Assembly (NCBI GenBank): GCA_900547025.1
Contig: UREZ01000074.1
Coordinates: 1-9,526, forward strand
Length of the DNA: 9,526 nt
Direction of reading: 5' to 3'
From: an uncultured Collinsella sp.
GTDB lineage: Bacteria > Actinomycetota > Coriobacteriia > Coriobacteriales > Coriobacteriaceae
The notes below the pieces were generated by a model. That model searched no databases. It had not been told where the DNA came from and saw nothing but the letters and a program-made list of their open reading frames with translations. This document shows positions 1 to 5,276 of this stretch, one piece after another (position 1 is the stretch's first letter; each line of letters starts with the position of its first letter). Both the position numbers and the translations under genes were made by a program.

Positions 1-30
1 GCCCCGGTTTCGGCCGGGGCGCCTTTTTTG
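1..30 (+). terminator. Intrinsic terminator of an upstream gene
   Basis: Bases 1-7 (GCCCCGG) pair perfectly with 14-20 (CCGGGGC) around a 6-nt loop, and a run of six T follows at 24-29. It presumably ends a plus-strand gene lying left of the window. Confidence 0.8.
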
Positions 31-118
31 TTCCGCCATGGGGGAGAGGTGTCCCGCCGTACTTCATCGCTTCCACACCGTTCACCGAGTTGTCCTAGCC
101 TTTTACCGATGCGTGGAA

Positions 119-124
119 TATACT
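119..124 (+). promoter_or_regulatory. Candidate -10 box for the PfkB-family kinase gene
   Basis: TATACT lies 35 nt before the ATG at 159 and behind the upstream terminator, so a promoter is expected here. No good -35 box sits at 16-18 nt. The nearest TTG-type hexamer (TTGTCC, 90-95) is 23 nt away, which is too far, so the assignment is tentative. Confidence 0.35.
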
Positions 125-145
125 TTCATTAACACGTTGCTTCGT

Positions 146-152
146 GAAAGGA
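146..152 (+). promoter_or_regulatory. Ribosome binding site that sets the kinase start
   Basis: GAAAGGA lies 6 nt before ATG 159. A GTG at 144 is in frame but overlaps this site, so 159 is the start. The resulting N-terminus, MIYTLTANPAIDY, matches the usual beginning of 1-phosphofructokinase-type proteins. Confidence 0.75.
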
Positions 153-158
153 ACATTC

Positions 159-1091
159 ATGATTTACACGCTCACTGCTAATCCCGCCATTGATTACAAC
201 ATCGCCTGCGACGGCCTTACTGCCAATACCGTCACGCGTACCCGCAATGCCGTCTACACGCCCAACGGCAAAGGCCTCAACGTCTCGTTTACGCTTGACC
301 ACTATGGTGTCGACACCACGATCCTGGGTTTCTTCGCCGGCTTCTCGGGTGAGTTTATCGTTAAGGGCGCCGAGGCCCTGGGCGTGCCCGTCAAGCCCGT
401 GTGGACCGACGGTATTACGCGCGTCAATGTGTTCCTCAACGCCGGTCCCGACACCGAGTACAACATGGTCAATGCCGGTGCCGCCATTAACGAGGCCAAC
501 GAGCAGGAGATGTTTGAACTTATCGATTCGCTCGATGACATGACCTGCCTGGTCATCAGCGGCTCGCTGCCTCCCAACACTTCCGAGGGCTTCTTGGCCG
601 AGGTCCTGCACCGTGTCAAGGCCAAGGGGGCCGAGTTCGTCCTCGACATCTCGAGCCATCAGCTGGCAGACCTCATTGCTCTGGAGCCACTGCTGATCAA
701 GCCCAATGACGACGAGCTGCTTGACATCTTTGGCATCAAGGTGAGCGGTGGCGACGACGAGTCCGTCAAGGGCGCTATGGCCGAGCTGCACGCCAAGGGC
801 GCCAAGAACGTGCTGCTGACCCTTGGTGGCGCCGGTGCGTACTTCTCCAACGGCGAGCATATCTGGTTTGCCAACCGCACCTTCGACGTCAAGCTGCTGT
901 CGACGGTGTGCGCCGGCGATTCCTCGCTCGCTGCCTTCCTGTCCGTGTGGCACGACGCCCCCGAGCGCGTCGAGGACGCCCTGCGCCTTTCGATGGCCAC
1001 TGGCGCCAACGTGGTCGAGTGCCCCGGTCTGGGTGATTTTGCCAAGGTGGACGAATATAAGAAGCACATCGAGGTTCGCCAGGTCTGCTAG
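159..1091 (+). CDS. PfkB-family sugar-phosphate kinase (1-phosphofructokinase / tagatose-6-phosphate kinase type)
   Basis: The 310-residue cytoplasmic kinase is predicted to phosphorylate a sugar phosphate with ATP, most likely fructose 1-phosphate to the 1,6-bisphosphate. Visible family marks are the N-terminal NPAIDY (8-13), NGKGLNVS (36-43, the family's GGKG loop with Asn in place of the first Gly), ISGSLPP (133-139), KPNDDEL (181-187), and the ATP-site/catalytic segment STVCAGDSS (248-256) with presumed catalytic Asp254. The usual GAGD is CAGD here. Length fits the family (about 300-320). The start was chosen from the ribosome binding site at 146-152. The gene is monocistronic: a terminator precedes it at 1-30 and another follows at 1125-1162. 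No PTS transporter or DeoR-type regulator adjoins it within the window, so the substrate is not fixed by context. Tagatose-6-phosphate or another hexose phosphate is possible. The family assignment is firm; the substrate is inferred. Confidence 0.9.
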   Translation: MIYTLTANPAIDYNIACDGLTANTVTRTRNAVYTPNGKGLNVSFTLDHYGVDTTILGFFAGFSGEFIVKGAEALGVPVKPVWTDGITRVNVFLNAGPDTEYNMVNAGAAINEANEQEMFELIDSLDDMTCLVISGSLPPNTSEGFLAEVLHRVKAKGAEFVLDISSHQLADLIALEPLLIKPNDDELLDIFGIKVSGGDDESVKGAMAELHAKGAKNVLLTLGGAGAYFSNGEHIWFANRTFDVKLLSTVCAGDSSLAAFLSVWHDAPERVEDALRLSMATGANVVECPGLGDFAKVDEYKKHIEVRQVC

Positions 1092-1124
1092 TTCCGGCAC
1101 CTTGTCTGAATAGTTTGATTATTT

Positions 1125-1162
1125 CGCATCCGTCTTAGACTAGGACGGATGCGTTTTTGTTT
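1125..1162 (+). terminator. Intrinsic terminator after the PfkB-family kinase
   Basis: CGCATCCGTC (1125-1134) pairs perfectly with GACGGATGCG (1144-1153) around a 9-nt loop, followed by TTTTTGTTT. It lies 34 nt after the kinase stop codon and separates this gene from the next one. Confidence 0.92.
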
Positions 1163-1241
1163 ATCGGACTTGCGTGTGCAGTGGAGGCTGTTTCTTGCTA
1201 GACTTCTTGCAGACGCAATCGATAGCCAATTTGATAGTCGC

Positions 1242-1247
1242 AGGAGG
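1242..1247 (+). promoter_or_regulatory. Strong ribosome binding site of the CCA-adding enzyme
   Basis: AGGAGG lies 8 nt before ATG 1256, which supports that start. A weak promoter could lie upstream (TAGACT at 1199-1204 with GTGCAG at 1176-1181, 17 nt apart), but the -35 match is poor. Confidence 0.7.
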
Positions 1248-1255
1248 CCATAGGC

Positions 1256-2650
1256 ATGTGCAATGTTTCGCTCAACGGTACTCAACCGTCCGATGCGTCC
1301 CTGCGCGTCCTGCGCGCGCTTGAGGCGGCTGGTCTTGAGGCTTGGTACGTGGGCGGTTGGGTGCGCGACGCCCTTATGGGGTACCCCAGCCACGATGTTG
1401 ATATGTGCTGTAGCGGCCTGTGGCAGGAGTCCAAAGCGGCGCTCGAGGCCGCCGGCATCGCGGTTGTGGAGTCGGGCATTAAATTTGGCGGAATCACGGC
1501 TATTTCCGATGGCGAGCGTATCGAGGTCACCACGTACCGTCTGGATGGCTTTTACACCGATGGTCGTCATCCCCAGAGTGTGGAGCGTGCCGCCTCGCTC
1601 GAGGACGATCTGGCGCGCCGCGACTTTACCGTCAATGCCATGGCCTGGCATCCCGAGCGCGGTCTTGTCGACCGCTACGACGGCCAGGGTGACTTGGAGT
1701 GCAAGCTGATTCGCGCTGTCGGCGATCCCAAGCGTCGCTTTAACGAGGACGCCCTGCGCATGCTGCGTGCGGTGCGCTTTGCCTGCCGCCTGGACTTTAT
1801 GATTGAGCCCGAGACCAAGCGTGCGCTTGCCGAGTGCGCGCTGCTGCTCGATGCCGTGGCGCGCGAGCGTGTGGGCATTGAGCTTGAGGGCATCCTTTCG
1901 ACCGGCCACGGGGGAGATGCCATGCTGCGCTACCCCGAGCTCATCTGCGCCGCTGTGCCCGAGTTGGCAGCGGGTCGCGGGTTTGATCAACGAAGTGTCT
2001 ATCATGCGTTTAACGTCTACGAGCATATCGCCCGCGTACTGACGGTGGCAGGGGAGCTGGCGCTGTGCGACGGCATCGCGCCCTCCTCGAGTCTGATGTG
2101 GGCGGCGTTTTTGCACGATGTGTCCAAGCCCGAGTGCTTCACGGTCGATCACGCCGGCAGCGGACACTTCTATGGTCACCCTGAGCTCGGCGCCAAGAAA
2201 GCGCGCATCATTATGGATCGCCTGGCGCTTTCGCACGACCTGGTGCGCGATGTGTGCCTGCTTATCAAATACCATGACAAGCCGCTGCGCCCTGAGCGTA
2301 CTTGTCTCCTCAATATGATGCGCGCGCTTTCGGGTGAGGGCGTCGACACGGCCCGCCTGATTGACGAGCTCATGGACCTTAAGCGTGCCGACACACTTGG
2401 CAAGGCCCCGTCGTGCTTCTATTACGTTGAGACGATTGAGGAGATGCGCGCGCTGGCGCACGAGCTGCTGAAGGCAGGGGAGCCCTATACGCTCAAGATG
2501 CTCGCCATCAACGGCGGCGACCTGACCCGTGCCGGAGTCAAGCCCGGGCCGGAACTGGGGCAGCTACTCAACACGGCCCTCGACGCCGTGATTGAAGACA
2601 ACATTCCCAATGAGCGCGAAGCTCTTTTGCTCCATCTCAACTTGCATTAG
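1256..2650 (+). CDS. cca: CCA-adding tRNA nucleotidyltransferase with HD domain
   Basis: The 464-residue class II nucleotidyltransferase builds or repairs the 3' CCA end of tRNAs from CTP and ATP without a nucleic-acid template. The head domain shows GGWVRD (33-38) and the metal-binding DVD (47-49). RRDFTVNAMA (121-130) and RRFNEDALRMLRAVRF (160-175) follow, the latter holding the nucleotide-selecting EDxxR motif (EDALR, 164-168). An HD phosphohydrolase-type domain comes next, with His256 and the HD pair in FLHDVSKP (285-292), then H304, H308 and H340. The C-terminal NGGDLTRAGVKPGPELG (419-435) is typical of HD-containing bacterial CCA enzymes. Length is normal for this subfamily. The start is supported by AGGAGG at 1242-1247. 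The two tRNA genes just downstream already encode CCA, so for them the enzyme would act in repair. A pure poly(A) polymerase is less likely given the HD layout and the EDxxR motif. Confidence 0.93.
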   Translation: MCNVSLNGTQPSDASLRVLRALEAAGLEAWYVGGWVRDALMGYPSHDVDMCCSGLWQESKAALEAAGIAVVESGIKFGGITAISDGERIEVTTYRLDGFYTDGRHPQSVERAASLEDDLARRDFTVNAMAWHPERGLVDRYDGQGDLECKLIRAVGDPKRRFNEDALRMLRAVRFACRLDFMIEPETKRALAECALLLDAVARERVGIELEGILSTGHGGDAMLRYPELICAAVPELAAGRGFDQRSVYHAFNVYEHIARVLTVAGELALCDGIAPSSSLMWAAFLHDVSKPECFTVDHAGSGHFYGHPELGAKKARIIMDRLALSHDLVRDVCLLIKYHDKPLRPERTCLLNMMRALSGEGVDTARLIDELMDLKRADTLGKAPSCFYYVETIEEMRALAHELLKAGEPYTLKMLAINGGDLTRAGVKPGPELGQLLNTALDAVIEDNIPNEREALLLHLNLH

Positions 2651-2680
2651 CTACCCAGTTTACCTGCGTGTTCCATAACC

Positions 2681-2699
2681 TGCCGACAATTTTTCGGCA
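2681..2699 (+). other. Small hairpin after the CCA-adding enzyme gene
   Basis: TGCCGA (2681-2686) pairs with TCGGCA (2694-2699) around a CAATTTT loop, 30 nt after the stop codon. No T-run follows the stem, so it is at best a weak or factor-assisted terminator, or a 3'-end stabiliser. Confidence 0.35.
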
Positions 2700-2714
2700 A
2701 TTTGGAATTTCTTC

Positions 2715-2743
2715 TTGCGCTGACGTTTTTTGTCCCGTAATAT
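2715..2743 (+). promoter_or_regulatory. Promoter of the tandem tRNA-Glu genes
   Basis: TTGCGC (-35, 2715-2720) and TAATAT (-10, 2738-2743) are separated by exactly 17 nt. The expected transcription start is near 2750, about 28 nt before the first tRNA, which is normal for a tRNA leader. The -10 box has five of six consensus bases, and no other promoter precedes the tRNAs. Confidence 0.75.
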
Positions 2744-2777
2744 ATTTCCTCGCAGCACGGCAGTGCAGATGTCATGT

Positions 2778-2854
2778 GGCCCGTTCGTCTAGCGGTTTAG
2801 GACGCCGCCCTCTCAAGGCGGAGATCACCAGTTCGAATCTGGTACGGGCTACCA
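2778..2854 (+). tRNA. tRNA-Glu (CTC), first copy
   Basis: The sequence folds into a complete cloverleaf. Acceptor GGCCCGT (2778-2784) pairs with ACGGGCT (2844-2850) with a G-U first pair. The D stem is GTC/GAC. Anticodon stem CCGCC (2805-2809) pairs with GGCGG (2817-2821), and the loop CTCTCAA puts the anticodon CTC at 2812-2814, reading glutamate GAG codons. T stem ACCAG pairs with CTGGT around TTCGAAT. Discriminator A2851 is followed by an encoded CCA (2852-2854). The gene sits 34 nt after the promoter -10 box and 22 nt before an identical copy. Confidence 0.96.
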
Positions 2855-2876
2855 TTTCTTTTCTGCTGAGGCTTAT

Positions 2877-2953
2877 GGCCCGTTCGTCTAGCGGTTTAGG
2901 ACGCCGCCCTCTCAAGGCGGAGATCACCAGTTCGAATCTGGTACGGGCTACCA
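2877..2953 (+). tRNA. tRNA-Glu (CTC), second identical copy
   Basis: All 77 bases match the copy at 2778-2854, including the anticodon CTC (2911-2913) and the encoded CCA (2951-2953). Identity stops at the tRNA edges: the 22-nt spacer and the downstream flank differ from the sequence around the first copy. It is presumably cotranscribed with the first copy and released by RNase processing. A terminator follows 10 nt later. Confidence 0.96.
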
Positions 2954-2963
2954 CGCATTTGAT

Positions 2964-3000
2964 ACCCGGACTTCCCATGGAAGGCCGGGTTTTTTATTTT
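2964..3000 (+). terminator. Intrinsic terminator of the tRNA-Glu pair
   Basis: CCCGGACTTCC (2965-2975) pairs with GGAAGGCCGGG (2979-2989) around a CAT loop, with one A-G mismatch. A2964 can also pair with T2990. A run of six T (2990-2995) and ATTTT follow. Confidence 0.92.
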
Positions 3001-3064
3001 CAAACAACCGTCTGCAATTCCCGTTTGAACCAGAGCTTTGCGTTCTGCCTATGGCCCTTACGGG

Positions 3065-3082
3065 TACAATATCCAAGATATT
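3065..3082 (+). promoter_or_regulatory. Candidate -10 box overlapped by an inverted repeat
   Basis: TACAAT (3065-3070) is a good -10 box 34 nt before ATG 3104, but no clear -35 box sits 16-18 nt upstream; TTGCGT at 3038-3043 is 21 nt away. AATATC (3068-3073) and GATATT (3077-3082) form a perfect inverted repeat with a CAA loop that overlaps the -10 box and the likely start point. It could be an operator or a small leader hairpin. Confidence 0.4.
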
Positions 3083-3092
3083 TTGACTGTTA

Positions 3093-3099
3093 GAAGGAG
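3093..3099 (+). promoter_or_regulatory. Ribosome binding site that sets the membrane-protein start
   Basis: GAAGGAG lies 4 nt before ATG 3104. The reading frame is open back to a TTG at 3038, but that would place the start upstream of the candidate -10 box and without a ribosome binding site, so 3104 is preferred. Confidence 0.7.
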
Positions 3100-3103
3100 T
3101 CTC

Positions 3104-4411
3104 ATGACGGAGTCCTCTCAGCATACGTCTAAGCCCCAGGTCGAGGTTGAGGCCTCGGGCGGAGATGACAATAAGAGCGCACGCCGCGGCGCCATCTTTA
3201 TCGGCGTCGTGCTGGTAGGTTATATCGTCTATCTGGTGGTAACCGGGCAGATGGGGCAGTTCTGGGCCGCTATGTCGAGCGTCCAGGCGTCATGGCTCGT
3301 TGTCGCGTGTCTTTGCATGTTCATGTACCTGTTCTTTGGCATTGTGGCCTATGCGATCGCCGTCTGGCTCGATCCCAATTCGCCCGTCGGCATCCGCGAC
3401 CTGATCTCGGTCGAGGCGAGTGGCATCTTCTTTGGTAACCTGACGCCCATGATGATGGGCTCCACCCCGGCTCAAATCTATCGCCTGACCAAGGCCGGCC
3501 AAAACGTGGGCGAGGCCGGCGCCACGCAATTCACGCGTTTTATCGTGTACCAGTTTGGCCTCGTTGCCTGGGGCGCTATCCTGCTGCTCGCCCGTATGCC
3601 GTTTTTTGCCGAGCGCTATGGCGACATGACGTTGCTGTGCGTCTTTAGCTTTGGTGGGCACTGCTGCATCTTGCTGGGCATCTTCGCCGTCGCGCTCATG
3701 CCTAAGACCGTCACGCGCGTCGCCCATTGCATCATCAATTGGCTTGAGCGCATTGGTGTCTCGGCCACTAAGATCGAGGGATGGCGCACGTTTGTCGATG
3801 GCGAGATCTACTCCTTCTCCGAGAAGTTCAAGCTTTCAGCCGGACATTTTTCTTCCATGCTGCTCACGGTGGTCATCACCATGCTGCAACTCGCGTTTTT
3901 CTATCTGGTTCCGTATTTCCTGATGCTTGCCTTTGGCCACCACGAGGTCGACTTTTTCTCGGTCATGGCCGCGAGCGCCTTTGTCCAGCTGCTGAGCTCT
4001 GCGGTTCCCTTGCCCGGTGGAACTGGTGGTGCCGAGGGCGGCTTTGCATTGTTCTTGGGTCATTTCTTTGGGTCGGCTTCGACCGCCGGCTATCTGCTGT
4101 GGCGCCTCATTACGTTTATTGCGCCGACCATTTTGGCTGCGCCCCTGCTGGGACTTAAGAGCGCCCACAACGAGAGCATCCATGCGCGCTGGGATCGTGT
4201 GATGCGCAAGCTCGGCCGCACGCCTCAGACGCCCTCTGCGCCCACTATGCCGCACCCCACGAATGCTGTTACCGTTGATCCCAAGAAGCGCGCTCAGAAG
4301 GCTTCTGGGACCGCTAAGCCGGCTCATAAAGCCTATGTGCGCCAGACAGGCGATGGTATTCGCGTATCTCCGTCGGCACTTAATAAGAAGAAGCACCCTA
4401 AGTCGCAGTAG
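3104..4411 (+). CDS. LPG-synthase/flippase-like polytopic membrane protein (UPF0104 / YbhN type)
   Basis: The 435-residue inner-membrane protein belongs to the family of the transmembrane flippase part of MprF (lysylphosphatidylglycerol synthase TM region). A soluble polar N-terminus (1-28) precedes hydrophobic segments at about 30-47, 63-87, 145-163, 176-198, 251-277, 285-300 and 328-350. Family-like motifs are GNLTPMMMGSTPAQIYRL (111-128) and PLPGGTGGAEGGF (302-314), a glycine-rich loop with a conserved Glu. There is no C-terminal aminoacyl-transferase domain. Instead the protein ends in an approximately 75-residue Lys/Arg/Pro/Ala-rich cytoplasmic-type tail (361-435). It is therefore a stand-alone member that may move or flip a lipid or polyprenyl-linked substrate; the substrate cannot be named from sequence. 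It follows the tRNA terminator and has its own candidate promoter. No convincing terminator follows it before the TetR gene. Confidence 0.85.
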   Translation: MTESSQHTSKPQVEVEASGGDDNKSARRGAIFIGVVLVGYIVYLVVTGQMGQFWAAMSSVQASWLVVACLCMFMYLFFGIVAYAIAVWLDPNSPVGIRDLISVEASGIFFGNLTPMMMGSTPAQIYRLTKAGQNVGEAGATQFTRFIVYQFGLVAWGAILLLARMPFFAERYGDMTLLCVFSFGGHCCILLGIFAVALMPKTVTRVAHCIINWLERIGVSATKIEGWRTFVDGEIYSFSEKFKLSAGHFSSMLLTVVITMLQLAFFYLVPYFLMLAFGHHEVDFFSVMAASAFVQLLSSAVPLPGGTGGAEGGFALFLGHFFGSASTAGYLLWRLITFIAPTILAAPLLGLKSAHNESIHARWDRVMRKLGRTPQTPSAPTMPHPTNAVTVDPKKRAQKASGTAKPAHKAYVRQTGDGIRVSPSALNKKKHPKSQ

Positions 4412-4460
4412 GGCAGTCGTGCGTTCTTCATGATGCGAGGCATATTTGTGCTGTATGGGG

Positions 4461-4484
4461 GATAATCCTCTTACGTAGATTATC
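4461..4484 (+). promoter_or_regulatory. Inverted repeat upstream of the TetR-type gene, candidate operator
   Basis: GATAATC (4461-4467) and GATTATC (4478-4484) are exact inverted 7-mers separated by 10 nt, and partial pairing extends outward. The centre also contains TACGTA. The site lies 44 nt before the regulator's start codon and could be its own operator, since TetR proteins bind palindromes as dimers and often regulate themselves. I could not place a convincing -35/-10 pair around it. Confidence 0.45.
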
Positions 4485-4513
4485 TCTCATCTGTTGATGA
4501 ATGCTCGCATATC

Positions 4514-4520
4514 GAAGGGA
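4514..4520 (+). promoter_or_regulatory. Ribosome binding site that sets the TetR start
   Basis: GAAGGGA lies 7 nt before ATG 4528. An in-frame ATG at 4501 precedes this site and would add nine residues without a ribosome binding site, so 4528 is preferred. Confidence 0.7.
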
Positions 4521-4527
4521 CACGCCC

Positions 4528-5139
4528 ATGGCAACCAGCAAACCGCGTCTTGATCGTCGCATCGTTCGCAGCCGTAATGCCATCCTTTCGGCTTTCGAGC
4601 GCCTGCTCATGGAAAAGCCGCTGGCAGACATTACGGTGAGTGCCATCGCGCGCGAGGCCAATGTCGACCGCAAGACCTTCTACGTTCACTTTGGTACGGT
4701 TGACGGCCTGCTTGATGCCATTGCCGTCGATGTGGTGGAGATGATTGTCGACTCGGTCGAGAAAACGCTTGCTTCAATGGACGGCGACACCAATGAGCGC
4801 GCTCTTGGCGCGGCGGCGACCTTCTTTAAAACCGTTAACGAGGCACTGTGCAACAACTTGGTGCTCAATCGTCAGCTGATCGAGAACATTCCGCTCGATG
4901 ATTTTATGGCTCGTCTTCGTGCGCCGCTCGAGCACGAGATTGCCGAGCGCGATCTGCTGCCCCAAGGTCTCAAGGACGAGATGTTCGACTACTATCTGGC
5001 GTTTTTGCTGTCGGGTATTATCGGTATTTATCGCACGTGGGCGCTGTCTGACGGTTCGGTTCCTATCGAGCGCGTCTCGGAGGTTGCCAACGACCTCACG
5101 CTCAACGGCCTTTCGAGTCTGGAATCTCGCTTGGATTAG
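4528..5139 (+). CDS. TetR/AcrR-family transcriptional regulator
   Basis: The predicted 203-residue dimeric DNA-binding repressor starts with a basic arm (SKPRLDRRIVRSRNAI, 4-19). A TetR helix-turn-helix follows at about residues 31-58: ITVSAIAREANVDRKTFYVH, then FGTVDGLLDAI. The core KTFYVHF recognition-helix motif is typical. The C-terminal half ends in FLLSGIIGIYRTW (155-167) followed by a short helix, resembling the DhaS-like TetR C-terminal domain (TetR_C_8 type). Length is usual for the family. An inverted repeat at 4461-4484 is a possible autoregulatory operator. The gene converges with the importer operon on the other strand, so it is not in the usual divergent arrangement and need not control that operon. 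The ligand is unknown. The last codon belongs to the palindrome TAGGCCTA, which abuts a transposase relic. Confidence 0.9.
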   Translation: MATSKPRLDRRIVRSRNAILSAFERLLMEKPLADITVSAIAREANVDRKTFYVHFGTVDGLLDAIAVDVVEMIVDSVEKTLASMDGDTNERALGAAATFFKTVNEALCNNLVLNRQLIENIPLDDFMARLRAPLEHEIAERDLLPQGLKDEMFDYYLAFLLSGIIGIYRTWALSDGSVPIERVSEVANDLTLNGLSSLESRLD

Positions 5140-5141
5140 GC

Positions 5142-5225
5142 CTAGTTGGGCTCGTCGGCGTGGAAATTCCTGTTCACGAGGTTCTCCGGCGCCTTGGAGA
5201 CCTCGCCGGCGTAGGAGCTGTAGCC
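5142..5225 (-). mobile_element. Relic of an IS3-family (IS150-like) OrfB transposase
   Basis: Read on the minus strand, 27 codons before a TAG at 5144-5142 encode YSSYAGEV, then APENL, then NFHADEPN. This is the spacing seen just ahead of the integrase-core start in IS3-family OrfB proteins, where LWLTDITEF-like sequence normally follows. Here the frame stops directly after PN, three bases from the TetR stop codon, and a TAA (5237-5235) closes it upstream. No inverted repeats, OrfA or catalytic DDE residues remain, so this is a dead fragment. Recognition is from memory of the family; the match is short but the ordered motifs make chance resemblance unlikely. Confidence 0.65.
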
Positions 5226-5236
5226 TGAGGATCCTT

Positions 5237-5276
5237 AAAAAAAAGTCCAGTTTATCCTTCCCACTCCAATTGGGAA
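5237..5276 (-). terminator. Weak candidate terminator of the importer operon
   Basis: On the minus strand TTCCCA/TGGGAA (5276-5271 with 5263-5258) can form a hairpin within the last codons of the ATPase gene. A run of eight T lies at 5244-5237. The 13-nt gap between stem and T-run is too long for a standard intrinsic terminator, so this is weak. No better hairpin lies between the two convergent genes. Confidence 0.25.

Noticed and set aside
129..1100. Long minus-strand open frame opposite the PfkB-family kinase
   Set aside because: It lies antisense to a protein with clear family motifs, has no ribosome binding site, and shows no recognisable domain. Long antisense frames are expected in G/C-rich coding DNA.
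1088..2461. 457-codon minus-strand open frame opposite the CCA-adding enzyme
   Set aside because: The plus-strand protein has all class II CCA enzyme motifs. The antisense product is low in recognisable structure and would run through the kinase terminator.
2778..2953. Direct repeat considered as a CRISPR array or phage attachment site
   Set aside because: There are only two units, each a full tRNA with encoded CCA. No integrase gene or partial tRNA copy is present in the window.
2668..3093. Open frame across the two tRNA genes, with a repeated peptide
   Set aside because: The peptide repeat is simply the translation of the duplicated tRNA. Promoter, cloverleaf folds and terminator explain the region.
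4528..5139. TetR-type regulator as the controller of the importer operon
   Set aside because: The genes converge, the candidate operator lies on the far side of TetR, and the operon's own promoter is outside the window. Nothing here links them.
5190..5217. GC-rich inverted repeat CCGGCG/CGCCGG between the convergent genes, considered as a terminator
   Set aside because: No T-run follows on either strand, and it falls inside the transposase relic, where it reflects codon composition.
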